64,000 bases of DNA from Auanema rhodensis (taxonomy: Eukaryota; Nematoda; Chromadorea; Rhabditida; Rhabditidae). The stretch's first letter is position 1; each line of letters starts with the position of its first letter. The stretch covers positions 9,424,001 to 9,488,000 of the forward strand of contig OZ059898.1 in the NCBI GenBank assembly GCA_964057225.1, given 5' to 3'. Below, piece by piece: positions 41,101 through 54,057 of this stretch. The translations under genes were made by a program, and so were the position numbers. The notes below the pieces were generated by a model, which did not search any database, had not been told where the DNA came from, and worked only from the letters and a program-made list of their open reading frames with translations.

Positions 41101-43403
41101 AAGTCATAGAATATAATCTTAAACAAGTAAGCATTACACTTGTAAAGATGTAAAATACAAACCTTGTATTTTTCTTGCCTCTTTTTTAACTGATCCTTCT
41201 TCTTGTCGTTAGGTGGTACCCAACAACAAGAATGATCTTCAGGCTTTGTTTGCCCACACTTTTTGCAAAATTTCTCATTGCAATTGTGCGGTCTATCAGC
41301 ACGTACTCTGTGATAATGATCACAGTTTTCACATGTCTGAATTTAGTCATGTTAAATTTTATATATATTTTTTAAATTACCTTAAACATTCGACATGTTT
41401 TTCTAATATGCCTGTCAAAGCATTGACGAGTTTTGAACAAAACTCTACAACTATCACATCTTATGCTACTCTCAACCACATTTTCCATCGAATTACATTT
41501 TAAGGTGTGGCATTTCTTACACTTGGCTTTACATCTATGCAACACTGTTTTGTAAGATAATTTACAGTGTTGGCATATAATACCATCAAAAATCTGTGAT
41601 CTACTACAAGTTGTAATACAGTCATAATGATTATTTCGGTAGCCTAGTGTTACCACTTTGCTAGCCGTTTCATTAAAGATACGCTGAATAGCGTACATAC
41701 GCTGTCCAGGTGGCCTAGCGTATACTACAAACTTATAGTCTGTATTAGAACTTGCAATAATATTTAAATGGTTCAAATTATAATTTGGTAAATGTACAGA
41801 AATACCACACCTATTCAATAAATTGATATGATGTGGTTGATTTGGCAACAAGATGTAGTTGCGACGAAGATTTTGAATCCTCCGCTTCTCAACAACATCT
41901 TCTGCTGCCTCTTCATCGGCTCTCCACATTCCCACAACTGCTGCTCTAGCCAGGCAATGTGTATCAGTGTTCTCAATTGTGCCAGGTATTTTGAGTTCGG
42001 CATCAAAATAGAAACCAACTCTACCTTCACCAGGCATCAGGCTTGGCTGCACTGGTCTCTCATCAAACACATACATTTCAATATTCATTGCCTGGCTAAT
42101 TACAGCCTCTCGCTTTGATTGCTGCACCTTGCTGATGGCATTCATGATGGCAACGCCATCCAAATGCTCCCTTCTACGGAAATCCATAAATATGGATCCC
42201 TTTTCAAAGGATGGGTGCTCTATTGATAAACAAAATAGCGCTTTTTGTTAATCTGGCACACCACTTTCAGCAAGGCACCGATCAAGAAACTCATTAAATA
42301 GCCGCGGCATGACAACATGCATTGGCTCATTAATGGCTTCCAAATGTGGGAACGTGAGCGATCTAACGACCACGTTGGTGAACCGACCAGTGCGTTTTAT
42401 GCGTCGGTGTGACCACTATAATACACACTTTTTATAATGGTTATTTAGTTTAGATATTTAGTTTAAATATAAATAATGTTTGTTTATAACTTTTAATAAA
42501 TTTACTTTTCTTTAAATTATTTTTATATTCTTTTATTAAAAATAAATGGCATTTGATTTTTAAATATAAAGATTTTTTTTTTTATCAACTTTGAAAAAAC
42601 TTTTATAAACATTTGTTAATGTTTAAAAATTAATGAGAAGGTCAAGATGGTGTTTTATTATTTTACTAGTTCAAAATGTTTGAAATATTTATAATTTGTA
42701 AGAATTCAAAATTGGTTGAAAGAAAGATAGATAGTGAGATGAAATGTAAAGATTTTAAAATGAATGCTGTTCAAAAGAATGAATATGTAAATTTCAAAAT
42801 ACTTGCAATTTGTTTGATAAAAGATATAGATTGAGATGAAATGTAAAGATGAGAGAGAGAGAATTTTATGAATGCAATTGAAAAAGATAAATAAATTTCA
42901 AAATGTTTTCAAAATATGCAACTGGAGCAAGAGAAAATTTCATGTTTCAAAAGATATATTATGAAATGATATGTAAATAAAAGATCGCACCTCTATTTTA
43001 CAGACATCGTTGAAAGCCGCTCCATATCCGACTTGCCCTCCACTGGTTGATGGGGTAGCGGGATCCCATTCTCTTAAAAAGAAAAAACTAATTGTTATAA
43101 TTTTTAATATCGCTTACTCATCACTGTCATCCAAGGTTATTACTTCAATAACCCTTGATGATGAGGGCCCACTGTTAAAAGTGGGTGATGTGGGCTCACA
43201 GAGCTCGATCCCACCAGCCTCGGTAAACTTTATACGTTTACTAAAAAACAAAATATATATAAAGATTCAAAATATTGTTAAATTACCTGAGCTGATTAAT
43301 CTCTTCATAATCAAATCCTAGCTCTTCACATAAACGTTTATAACTGAAAAAAGAAAAAGTTTACAAACAAATAAACAAAAAGACACAACCTATTAGCAGC
43401 CAT
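38188..43403 (-). pseudogene. pPolB: Protein-primed DNA polymerase B, copy 2, one nonsense codon
   Basis: Same exon structure as copy 1, from ATG 43403. The exonuclease (YDFET; HNGSRFD) and polymerase motifs (DFCSLYPYV; YTDTDSLIY) are present. The SUMO-interaction-like stretch VIEVITLDDSD is kept. The GC splice donor after SLFQ and the short introns are conserved. A TAA at 42251-42249 replaces the Lys codon found in copy 1 (SGVPDKQKA) in the N-terminal third and would remove exonuclease and polymerase. No other lesion seen, so this copy may have depended on polymerase from another element. The first long intron is shorter than in copy 1. Confidence 0.85.
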
Positions 43404-43609
43404 TGTACCTTGATATAATGAATATATCAGTCTACACATTGCTGTTGGCATTGTAATTTGTTATGTAACATGGATTTGGGTACAGCTGTCAAAACTAGCA
43501 GTTGCGATAAACTTTAAAATAAATAAGCTTATTGAATACATCTGTTTTTATTGTCCCCGTCGGATTAATTTTTGTTATTAGTTCTTATTAAATTAACTTT
43601 ATGCGTTTC

Positions 43610-44458
43610 ATTGAGGTCAGCGCAACTGTTTGTTAATCTTATTGTATTTACCTTCAATGTGTGCTCTATTTAGTTATTGTATTGTTATATTAGTAAAATA
43701 AAGTTTAAAACTAATCTTTTATTATAATTTGAAACCTTTACTTGTTAGAATAAATATAATTAATAACAATTTGTAATTTCAAAAATTAATAATTTAATGT
43801 CGTTCTTATCGAATTAACTTTCGATATGTGTTCCATTAAATTTTGGTATTTTATATCGTTCTTATCGAATTAACTTTCGATATGTGTTCCATTAAATTTT
43901 GGTATTTCATATCGTTCTTATCGAATTAACCTTCGATATGTGTTCCATTGAATTACCCGTAACAAGTACGGTGAACAAAACGATATACATGCAAAAATTT
44001 TACTGTTCTTTAAAATAAAAACAATACAAACACAATACAATAAAAAATAAACAAAATAAGTAAACAAACATTATTAATAAATTTAATAAATAAATAAAAT
44101 TTAAAAAACAAATTTACATATTTAAGTATTTAAATATTTAAAATTTATAATTTTTATTTTTACTTAATATATTTAAAAATAATTAAAACTATATACATAC
44201 ATTTGAATAAACAAATTTAAAATTTGATTTAAAAAAAAAAAAAAAAAAATCATGCTTTAAATCATGATTTTTAAATTTAAAAAAGGAAAATCCATGAACC
44301 ATGATCCCAAAATATGATTTTAACAGCTGACGCTCAAAAATATGTTTTTGACAGCTGACGCGCCCCAAAAGTATGTTTTTAGCAGCTGAAGCCCCCAAAA
44401 GTATGTTTTTGACAGCTGTTTGGGGGCGTGGTTAGTAAATTTTGCACGGCTCTCTACT
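43610..44458 (-). repeat. Right TIR of Maverick copy 2
   Basis: Three palindromic boxes (near 43806, 43866, 43922), ACGGTGAACA block, AT-rich block with poly(A), then four CAGCTG-containing units and the terminus GGCTCTCTACT at 44458. Similar in plan to copy 1 but diverged, including in the GC-rich block. Confidence 0.88.
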
Positions 44459-45002
44459 AACCAGCAGCATCAATACAACTTTTCCAACGATCATATAACT
44501 TATACATACCATTATGATAAAATTCATGAGAGCGAGAACTGACGAATTCTTCAAACGCTGTTATTGCATCTTCTCGTGTTCGAAATCGTTTCCCAGTCAA
44601 GAAGTGGTCTAAGTGTTTAAAAAAATGATAATCAGTAGGGGACAGGTCTGGTGAATATGGAGGATGAGGTAGAGTTTCATAGTTCAATTCTCCTAGTTTT
44701 TCTATTGTCTTTCTTCCTATATGTGGCCTCGCGTTGTCGTGAAGTAAAATTGGTCCTTTTCTACTGACTAATCCTGGCTGTTTCTCCAATAATTTCTGAT
44801 GCGTTATTTTAATTTCAGCTGCGTAGGTTTCAGAAGTGATGTTTTCTCCCGAGTTCAGGAATCTATAGTGAATTAAACCTGAGCTTGTCTACCAAACTGT
44901 TATCAAGAACTTCTTCTGACTAAGGCTCGGCTTTGCGAACTGTTTTGGAGCTTCTGTGCGATCAAGCCATTGTGCCTGTCTTGTTCTGTTGTCGTATATA
45001 AT
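44459..45002 (-). pseudogene. Mariner copy B, interrupted by Maverick copy 2
   Basis: The minus strand encodes the central and C-terminal transposase (LLHDNARPH; YSPDLSPTDYHFFKHL) and shares the in-frame TAG of copy A. It is cut at the Maverick terminus (44458) inside the C terminus and lacks its N terminus. Confidence 0.85.
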
Positions 45003-46887
45003 CATATATAAGAAATTGTTTTAAATTTTATATTACTAATATTCTAATACACTAACTCAATGAAACACATATCGAAGGTTAATTCGATAGGATTTACAAT
45101 TCTTTATAACATTAGTGAAAAATTATAAGTTCAAATTTTCTGCATCTATCCATTCATTAAATTTGTCGGGATAGCCACTCCATTTTACAAATACTTGGCG
45201 TTTACCATTTCGTGTACGCTCTTTTAAAACTTTTTCTATATAGTACTTGTTACTTTTATTAGTTGCCAAGACAAGTTCAGGTTCGTAGAATATCCCCTTT
45301 ATACGTTCACCATTATAATCTACAAGTTTATACACGGTTGGGTTTCCGCTTACAACCTCATCAATTGTGAATAGCTTTATTGTATATCCAGAGTCGTAGA
45401 TTTTTTCAAAAGTATGCCTATTTTTGCTTATGCGAACAGTATCACCAATTTTAAAGCGGCTTTTAACAGCTGATGCATATTCTTCAATGAATATATTTGC
45501 TTTAACATCAATGAGCCGCATTTTTATGGACCGGTTATAAGATTTGTTTATTCCTTCAACCAAATCATTTAGAATATCAATCCAACGATGATTATTCTTG
45601 TAATAGAGATAATTCATCATGCGTGTTTTCAAAGTTCTATTTGCTCGCTCCACCATTGCAGCCTTTTGTGGTGAACTTGTAGATCCGTGCAGTATGGCAA
45701 ACTTTTTGAATAGTTTTTCACAATGACTATTATAAAACTCTGTGCCATTCTCAGTAATCAACTGAATAGGTATAAAGTTCTTAAATAAATTTTCAAATGC
45801 ACTAGCAACCTCTACACCACCTTTAGTTTTCAAATTCCTAACATATAACATGCGCGTATAAACATAAACACAATCATTTTGAATTTTTCCTATTTTTGCA
45901 TAGCAACCAAATCTGCTTGCACTGTTAGAAAGCGACCACATCCTCTAGTCTTTCTAGTCTGCATACGCATTCTGGTTGGTTTATGCCGTGTAAAAGTTTC
46001 AGAATCTTGCAAAAAATCATCAACTTGTCCCTTTGAAATGCCATGTTTTCGTGCTTGCGATAATAAATTCTTGGCTGATGTATATAAAACTGGATGTTTT
46101 ATATCGTAATAAATGCTTGCCAAAATATCATTTCCATAATCTAATGTAGAACCTTTTAAGACCTTGGCTATTCAGTGAGTGACTTCTGAGTGTACGAACC
46201 AGTGATGGTGAATATCGAATAACAGCTTTACGATGACGAGGCGTTCTAGGTTATATAGTAAGAGTCCAAGTTTGTAACAGCCGGTTCAGCTGTAGTTACA
46301 ACGTCAACTGAATCATTGTCAGCCAACTCTCTTCTAGTTTGTCTCTTGTTAGTACTAGATACGCCTTTACTTGCTAAAAACTTTGACAAGACTGAAAATC
46401 CATTGGGCTCCGTTTTTGTTTTATCCAATACAAAATCTGAAATTTTTGTAATATTGGTGTTTACAGCCTCAGTATTAATCACAAGTTGGTTATTCTTGTT
46501 TGTGCGCACCTCTGAAAATTTCTCCCACAAATCGTTATGCTTTCTTGGCAACTTGTATTCTGGCAATAGAGGTGGATCATCATTTTCCACTTGTACTGAT
46601 ATGGGCGCATTTATACTTTCTCTATAGTTTTTGAGACGAGCAATCAAGTCTTTGTATAGTTCAGCCTTTTTATGATCGGGTACATCTTCATTTTCTCGTA
46701 AAAGTTTGAGCTCTGCATCAAACTTGTCTATATTAATTGTTTCTTTGTCGACAGGAATTAGTCGATATTTATGGTTGAGCTTCATGATTTAAAACCAAAA
46801 TAGGCAATACCACATGTAACTATTGTTTTCAATTGTTTGTGTGAAAGCGTTGCCAATAATGATTTAACCTCTTCCGGTGTGCGTATC
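45003..46887 (-). pseudogene. Maverick copy 3, left inverted arm (integrase, unknown, helical fragments)
   Basis: From its right end inwards: one TIR box, integrase on minus (45123-46140), the conserved unknown gene (46246-46785) and a piece of the helical gene (to about 46887). Integrase keeps the chromodomain and core motifs but has lost about 20 codons after the first catalytic Asp (DLVAMQK followed by a stop). The unknown gene ends early (about 179 aa). The same lesions occur at 53400-55074, so this arm is an inverted duplicate of that one. Confidence 0.85.
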
Positions 46888-47081
46888 TATGTTTGGCTTT
46901 GGTCAACCCGATGCCTCTTGTTTAATTTTTATGTACTTTTGTACAAACTCTTTAAACAGGCCGCCTTGTTGCCATTCTTCCCAGTGCCACACCTTATGTA
47001 CATGAAGCACTTTATAGCCACGTTGTATGGCACACTCAAGCTCAACATGTGTCACGTTTAGATGCAACTTTCGAACAAAAT
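46888..47081 (-). pseudogene. polB exon-10 fragment
   Basis: Encodes the stretch HLNVTHVELECAIQRGYKVL and KDFVQKYIKIKQEASG-type sequence of polB, detached from the rest and in opposite orientation to the polB remains at 47700 onward. Confidence 0.8.
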
Positions 47082-47089
47082 ACAAGGTT

Positions 47090-47690
47090 CAAACCATAAC
47101 TGAACCTTCTCCAGCGGTACGCTTTGAGAAGTACCTCGGCTCCTTATGAAGGTCCCACCAATAATGATGGACTCCGTCAGGACCGTCGAGATTAAACTTC
47201 TTCTCATCGGAAAATATGACCTAGAACAAAAACATGAAATCTACGTTTTTTATATTTGGTTTACTCTGGTCCAGTCTCGCTCCTCATTCACTTCGGCAAA
47301 AAGGACCCTATTTCTCTTATGAACAGGGGTCAAAAACAGGGCTTTCCTCATTTTAGCTCTTTTTATGGTTGTTGCTTGTGACAGAACCTTGCGTACCGTC
47401 CATCTCGATACGTTTAAATGCAGTTTGCCTGCAATAGTACTACAACTGTTAGTAGAATTAGACGCTAAACATATAATTCGCTTCTTATCCCTGTCATTCA
47501 AAACAGGCTTCCTACCACAATTTGAACATCTCGAATTGACGCTACCTTCTGATAAGAAGCGGGTCACTGTGTTTCGTGCACGGCCCAGATTTTCGGCAAT
47601 TGCTCGATGGCTCCAACCCGCAACAGCAAACGCGTGGATTTGAGCCTTCTCAGCAACTGAAAAGTCTCTGGTTCCGGGCATTATTGAGGT
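47090..47690 (-). mobile_element. Tc3-like transposase fragment with a 44-nt intron
   Basis: Exon 1 (47681-47265) begins MPGTRDFSVAEKAQIHAFAV and encodes the bipartite helix-turn-helix of Tc3-type transposases. Intron 47264-47221 (GT...AG, 44 nt) joins DWTR to [16 protein letters not shown], which holds the first catalytic Asp. Exon 2 breaks off at about 47090, so the rest of the DDE domain is missing. It sits between polB fragments of Maverick copy 3. Confidence 0.82.
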
Positions 47691-47699
47691 AAAGCCTGA

Positions 47700-48929
47700 A
47701 TAATGCAAAGGGAGTGGTAAGTACTGCACAACAGTGCCAGAGGATTCACATTTGGCACCACCGCCTTTTACAAATGTAGCTATTGCGGCCTATTCAACCG
47801 CTCATGCAAGGCTACTGTTGTATAAGGCAGTGGAGAAAATTGGAATGAATTTGGTGTACACAGGTAATTTTATACTTCGTATTCAATTTGAACATACATA
47901 ATTTAGACACCGATTCTTCACCGAGGAAGAAAAGGTAGGTTTTAATAAAAGTATCACATTAAATAACATTTTACAGGTAATATATCTCAAAGAGCACGAG
48001 GAGAACACTGGTGTTGCTCTGGAGAGCAATAAAATTAAAAAGAATGCTGCCATACGTAGCATTGCCAAACTGCAGCTAAATAGGTTTGTAAATTTTTTAA
48101 AACAATACATTACAAATTTGCTTACAGTGTCTGGGGTAAAATGGGTCAAAGACCAGATAAAGCCCAAACCAAGATTATTGGTGTTGAGGACCCAGAAATT
48201 GGTAGGATCATAACTGATTCTGCAAGGGAACTCACCGGGTTCAAAATGGTGGATAATGTTGCGTACTACACAACAGTACCAGAGGATTCACTTTTGGCAC
48301 CACTGCCTTTTACAAATGTAGCTATTGCGGCCTATTCAACCGCTCATGCAAGGCTACTGTTGTATAAGGCAATGGAGAAATTTGCAAAGAATTTGGTGTA
48401 CACAGGTAATTTTATACTTTGTATTCAATTTAAACATACATCATCTAGACACCGATTCTCTAATTTATCAAAAGTGCCTGGATCAGCCTGATCCAATTGA
48501 GGATATGAAGGGTAAATGGTTAGGTAAAGTAACCTCTGAAATACCCGATAGTTGGTCAATGACCAAGTTTGTGTCACCAGCGGCAAAAGTTTATAGTTAT
48601 AAACTAGTAAATGCAGCTGGTGATGTAAAGTATGTAACAAAGGCAAAGGGAGTGGTAAGTACGAGCTTTGACATGTTAAATAATTTTATAATTTTCAGAC
48701 GTTGGACCACACGACGGCATCAGTGGTAAATTATCAAAGTATGGAGCGACGGGTTCGCGGACTCGTTATGGATGGAGAGAAATTGGTTTTAAAAACTAGT
48801 ACAACTTTGTTAAAGAGGCAACTCGGTGCCATATCCACAATGGTTATGACAAAAAGTACTAAAGTCGTAATGGATAAACTTTGTTATCTACAAGATTATA
48901 GTACTTTACCCTACGGTTATTGTGAATAA
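47700..48929 (+). pseudogene. polB 3' remains, partly duplicated
   Basis: 47703-47920 is a stray copy of exon 12 and the start of exon 13; 47921-48929 then restarts at the end of exon 10 and runs to the normal stop. The DTDS motif is present but everything upstream is lost. Confidence 0.82.
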
Positions 48930-49081
48930 TTTTTAATATATTTGAAATTATAAATTTTTATTATCGTGTATATATTTGTATTTATAAATTTTATTACTGT
49001 ACATGTATTTATTTTTAAAAATAGTTGTATTAATAAATTTTATTCTTCTCATCAAATCTTTTAAAGAATTTATTACATACA

Positions 49082-50416
49082 TTACAAACTGGTATCAATA
49101 TATAGAGCACGATTGTTGTCAATGGAAAGAATAGAGTCATACTCTGCATAAACAATAGCATATAAGCCGTCTTGCGGCGTTTGTTGACCAAATTCCAATT
49201 TCAAGGCTACATTACCTTGTCGTTTAACATCAAATAACTCTGACGAATGCACAGTAGGAAAAATATCAAATACGAAAAATGTGAAACCAGCTTTATACAT
49301 TGCTGGTGTAATACCATTGGATGAATCTGTACGACCAAGTAACAAACCTTCCAACATGTCAATTTATGCTGTGGCATAGGAAGAACGCCATTCTAAATTA
49401 TAAGGGTGGGTAGGCATTACCCTATTGTTGAGTGTTAAATATATATTTTTCAAATCAAACGGTTTAAAGTTGAATGGCGAATGTTTAAAAGTATCATTAT
49501 AAACGTGTGCGCCAACAAGACCTACTACAACACGTTTTGGTGTGTGAGACGTGAATAATATATTATTAGGTAAATCCAAGCGGGCTCCTTCCATGAAATA
49601 AGAGCGCATTTTCACTGATGTCATGGGGTAGTGTATTCGATCCTTTGCGAGTTTATTTTCTATAACCATAGCTAATCCAGCGTTTAGATCAAACTCTTGA
49701 ATGAGCAAATGTACATCGCTGATATCTACTTTCAAATTTGAAAACTCCTCCTTTAATGTAGTATCCTTGTTTTCATTATTCCAGCCTAGAGTGTCAATTA
49801 AAAAATTATCACGGTTTGAATATGCAGTTAGCTCCATTTTTGAATAGTTTACAAACAGTCGCTCTCGATTAAATAGGTCGGTACTGACTGGAGCAGCCAT
49901 ATCACACAATATGCCATTTTTTACAAGCGTTTGACGCGTTCTAAATCCAGGACTGGATGCATTATCTATATATTCATCCGCATAATAGCCTGATATGGCA
50001 AGTTTGATCTCTTTAACACCGTTGCTATACATTAAAATATTCTTGATATATGTTTCATAGGCATGATTCACGGTAGAGTCATACATGCTAACATCACCAA
50101 TTTTCAAATGATACGAATGTATTAAACTGGCAGCAAATTGTTGACATGGTGCAAAAACAAGGTTGTCCGGTACTAGATCACCGTTTGTGGTTACAATTTT
50201 AAATGTTACATTCAACCAACATCTTCTCTGATTGAGGAATGATTTGGAATTTTGAGCTATAATAAATTCCCATGGTCCTTGAGGAAGAAAAGTATTCTTC
50301 AAAGGGACTTGTACAGTACGAGTAGACTCTACACCTAATGCCGACGCTGGTATATCACCATAGTTCATATTAGGTAAAAGGGCTTGTGCTGATTTTGAAT
50401 CTATCAATTTAGCCAT
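49082..50416 (-). pseudogene. Major capsid protein, copy 3, nonsense codon
   Basis: Same start and end as the intact copies, but a TAA at 49366-49364 truncates it after about 350 residues. Other changes are substitutions. Confidence 0.88.
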
Positions 50417-50866
50417 TTAAATGTGAAACGACCGCTCACGAGTGATGCACAGCCGCTTATGAGGTTTTGTGGTTTCGCGTCGCCGTTTGCCCAAGCCGGT
50501 AAGATCTCGTATAGCTTGCCGGCCGGCTGTTTTAAGAGTTTCCTTGATATTATCGCCTTTCAGCACCCCATCGACAATTTAATTACTAGTTTTCAGCAAC
50601 TGTCCGCCAAGAGGTGAATTTACAACTGGATTATTGCTTACAGCACTGGATAAGGCGTTTCTTTCTGCATTGATGAGATTTTGGGCTATAGGTGATTGAA
50701 TGATGCGTGGTAGAAATGATGCCAAAGTTGCCAAAATACCACCAAAACCATGACCCCTCTGCATTCCACGTTGAAACATTATTCCGCTAAATGGGGCGCC
50801 ACCCATTTGTTGATTTAAAAGTGTTGTCCATTGAATAGAGTTGACATCCAAAAGGAGGTGCGGCAT
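50417..50866 (-). pseudogene. pVI-like protein, copy 3, nonsense codon
   Basis: The frame stops at 50579 (Glu codon to TAA), losing the second half and the basic tail, which remain recognisable downstream. The TAAATG junction to MCP is preserved. Confidence 0.8.
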
Positions 50867-50917
50867 ATCGAACCGCACGCGCGCAATACAAAAGTTACAC
50901 TAGATCATTCTACTAAA

Positions 50918-51373
50918 ATGTATTCGTCTGAAATAGTATCACTATTGCAATCTGTCCCCAGCACTCGGAAACTATTCCTCGGTGTATATAGCGCTGATAC
51001 TCTACCCAAAACACGTCGTAAAAACTTTGCACTTGTCGTAAATACTGACACACATGATAAGCCAGGCACAAATTGGCAGGTCATTTTTGTCCGTAACAAG
51101 CAAGCCTATTTTTTTTGTAGCTTGGGTTATAAAATGAACAAATACATTCAAAATTATCTGGCCAACTATAAAAAGGTAAAAGTTAATACTTGCAAACCAC
51201 AACGTATAATTGAATACACTTGTGGTGGCTATGTGGTATTTGTAATACTAATGTTGTCGGCTGGTAATTCATTTGAAAGCATTTGTTCATTTTTTAAACT
51301 ATTGAAAAATGATGATGTCTCTATTAAAGCGTTTATGCATAAAGTATTCGACTATGAATTGGCTACTATATAA
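50918..51373 (+). pseudogene. Adenain-like protease, copy 3, catalytic His lost
   Basis: The ORF is open for 151 residues, but the catalytic His is Asn (GTNW) and the acidic position is Cys as in the other copies. Cys and Gln are retained. Probably inactive. Confidence 0.78.
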
Positions 51374-51414
51374 GAAATTTGTCATTAATAACCTGCTACA
51401 TTACGTGGTCAGTT

Positions 51415-51585
51415 ATGAATATTCCTTGTCACTGTGAATTATGTGTCAAATACACGTTGGAGCAATCTAAACCAGCGCCTTTATACAGGAGAATGTTGAA
51501 ATGTATTTCAGTGATATTTATTAAAGATATAGCATTGGGAATTGGCTTTTGTACAACACTAGTCATATTATTGCTCATTATATAA
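51415..51585 (+). CDS. Small membrane protein, copy 3
   Basis: Still open for 56 residues with PCHCELC and the hydrophobic tail, although the surrounding genes are broken. Confidence 0.5.
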   Translation: MNIPCHCELCVKYTLEQSKPAPLYRRMLKCISVIFIKDIALGIGFCTTLVILLLII

Positions 51586-51620
51586 GAGTGGGTTAATTGT
51601 GTGTGGTCGTTTTTCATTTT

Positions 51621-52075
51621 CCTCTAATGGAACTTTTATGTTACAATTATTGTGGTTCATGCAAGGAAATATTTTCTTCAACCAAGCATTTTAGTGATCA
51701 CGTTTCGAAAAGGCATGCAGGGATTCAACACGTTTTTAACAATTATATCAGCAATGCTGACTTTATTCAAAAATATGGACATTTGGATGGTGTTCGTAGA
51801 CGTTTGTGCCCTTATTGTAGTGAAAATTTTAGAACAAGATTCAATTGTGAGCGTCATATTAGGCGTATTCATAATAATAATGGAACGAATGGTGAAGATG
51901 GTGATGGAAATGATACCAGTAAATCGTTTGAAAAAGCTGAGAAGTTTGTACACTCAACCCAATCAAAAAGATGCCGCAGCAATAGTGACCGAGAACATTC
52001 ACAAGTGACAAACAAAACTGCCCTAAACTATCTTTTAAACATTCAAAAATAAAAATATGGTATTGTATAACTGTT
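51621..52075 (+). pseudogene. C2H2 protein, copy 3, altered C terminus
   Basis: The second finger is intact; in the first, substitutions surround the Cys pair. A small deletion near 52006 changes the frame, so the tail differs from copies 1 and 2. Confidence 0.65.
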
Positions 52076-52086
52076 GAATAAAACGT

Positions 52087-52430
52087 TTATTTCATATTGT
52101 TAACATGTAATGTAACAACTTTAAAACCATAATTAAATTGCATAGGACGACCAAATTCATCTAAATTGATTCCGCGTATTATTTCATCACCATTTGCATA
52201 TTGCCTTTGGGCAAGTGCAAAATAAAATTTCTGTTGGAAAAACGTAGTGTATAAGAAAGATTTTCTTGGACATTTAATATCGAACAAGGAAAAATAATGT
52301 CTGTCAGCTCAATGCAATATCTGTTATTGCGAAGCCTTAGTGTTTCAGGTAATCTGATAAGAAACACTGATGATGTTATGCTTTTTTCAGAGTCAACTGA
52401 TGATGGAAGAGTAATGTAAAAATCATCCAT
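52087..52430 (-). pseudogene. Penton-type minor capsid protein, copy 3, internal deletion
   Basis: Only the first about 80 and the last about 25 residues remain; roughly 500 bases are missing around 52165-52180. Confidence 0.85.
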
Positions 52431-52509
52431 GACAAACCATCACTTGATACGTGTACACTATTGCAAATGAAATTATTTGCATTTAAGGTACATTTACGAG
52501 TGGTTGATT

Positions 52510-53094
52510 ATGGTTTTCAGCTTCAAACTACCCAGTCAAACAACTGTAATAGGTGCTAGGCAATGCGGTGAAACAACCTGGTTCAGTCAATCTGGATCAT
52601 CGTCAGGTGTACCAATAAATGATGAGCGTTTACTAATTATTCAAGGGACCCCTGATCCTGATTTAATAAAAGAACAAAAGGGAGTAAATACTATACTAGT
52701 GCTATATGATTTGATGATTTTTTTCTCATCGAAAAAAGCGGCTAAAGAATTACTCAACAACATTTTCACAGTGTGGACACATCACTGGAATTTGGCAGTG
52801 TTTAATCTTGTGCAAGCTGCATTTCAACTAGACAGGACCAGTCGAATCAATAGTACATATATAATACTGATGAAAAGTCATTCAGATATATTACAAATAC
52901 GTAATTGTCTGCAGCAATTATTTGGGCCACGTTTCAAAAATGCTCTAGAGGCGTATGATGATGCAATGTCTACTCCCTATAGTCATTTACTGATTGACAA
53001 TCATCCTTTAACAAGTGAGAAGCAGCGTATACTATCTGATATAACAGCGGAGAACCCTATTGTTTATGTTGCCAGAAATGTGTTTAGTGTTTAA
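52510..53094 (+). pseudogene. Packaging ATPase, copy 3, defective
   Basis: Walker A is altered (GARQCGETT, catalytic Lys to Glu), about 20 codons after it are deleted, and Walker B has Asp to Tyr (VLYDLM). It cannot bind or hydrolyse ATP normally. Confidence 0.88.
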
Positions 53095-53106
53095 AGTGCT
53101 TGTTCA

Positions 53107-53415
53107 ATGAGTGTTCGTATTTTGTCAAATTTCAACTTTTTGTCTTCTTGCGCCAAAACTCCTTGTTCTGTTTCCTCATTTTCTTTTGCACAAATTGAAA
53201 TTATTGTTGAAATTGTATTTAATATTGTGAAAAATAATAATTTTCTTTTAACTAACAAGGAATATAAAACCCTCTTGCCCATATCTTCATTATTACGTCA
53301 AAGAGCTTTGATACGCACACCGGAAAAGGTTAAATCATTATTGGCAACGCTTTCACACAAACAATTGAAAACAATAGTTACATGTGGTATTGCCTATTTT
53401 GGTTTTAAATCATGA
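53107..53415 (+). CDS. Small helical Maverick protein, copy 3
   Basis: 102 residues, open, ATGA overlap kept. Probably not functional in this decayed copy. Confidence 0.5.
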   Translation: MSVRILSNFNFLSSCAKTPCSVSSFSFAQIEIIVEIVFNIVKNNNFLLTNKEYKTLLPISSLLRQRALIRTPEKVKSLLATLSHKQLKTIVTCGIAYFGFKS

Positions 53416-53951
53416 AGCTCAACCATAAATATCGACTAATTCCTGTCGACAAAGAAACAATTAATATAGACAAGTTTGATGCAGAGCTCAAACTTTTACG
53501 AGAAAATGAAGATGTACCCGATCATAAAAAGGCTGAACTATACAAAGACTTGATTGCTCGTCTCAAAAACTATAGAGAAAGTATAGATGCGCCCATATCA
53601 GTACAAGTGGAAAATGATGATCCACCTCTATTGCCAGAATACAGGTTGCCAAGAAAGCATAACGATTTGTGGGAGAAATTTTCAGAGGTGCGCACAAACA
53701 AGAATAACCAACTTGTGATTAATACTGAGGCTGTAAACACCAATATTACAAAAATTTCAGATTTTGTATTGGATAAAACAAAAACGGAGCCCAATGGATT
53801 TTCAGTCTTGTCAAAGTTTTTAGCAAGTAAAGGCGTATCTAGTACTAACAAGAGACAAACTAGAAGAGAGTTGGCTGACAATGATTCAGTTGACGTTGTA
53901 ACTACAGCTGAACCGGCTGTTACAAACTTGGACTCTTACTATATAACCTAG
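53412..53951 (+). pseudogene. Conserved Maverick unknown, copy 3, truncated
   Basis: Ends at residue 179 through a frame change near 53935; the remaining C-terminal sequence is out of frame and partly deleted. Confidence 0.75.
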
Positions 53952-54057
53952 AACGCCTCGTCATCGTAAAGCTGTTATTCGATATTCACCATCACTGGTT
54001 CGTACACTCAGAAGTCACTCACTGAATAGCCAAGGTCTTAAAAGGTTCTACATTAGA

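Larger units (their letters stand above)
29046..44458 (-). mobile_element. Maverick/Polinton copy 2, left TIR truncated
   Basis: Same gene set and order as copy 1 but inverted (polB on minus). The right TIR is full and ends AGAGAGCC-type at 44458. The left TIR starts abruptly at 29046, having lost about the outer 190 bases including the CGTCAGCTG units. One nonsense codon lies in polB; other genes look intact. It is inserted in a mariner (44459 onward). Confidence 0.9.
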
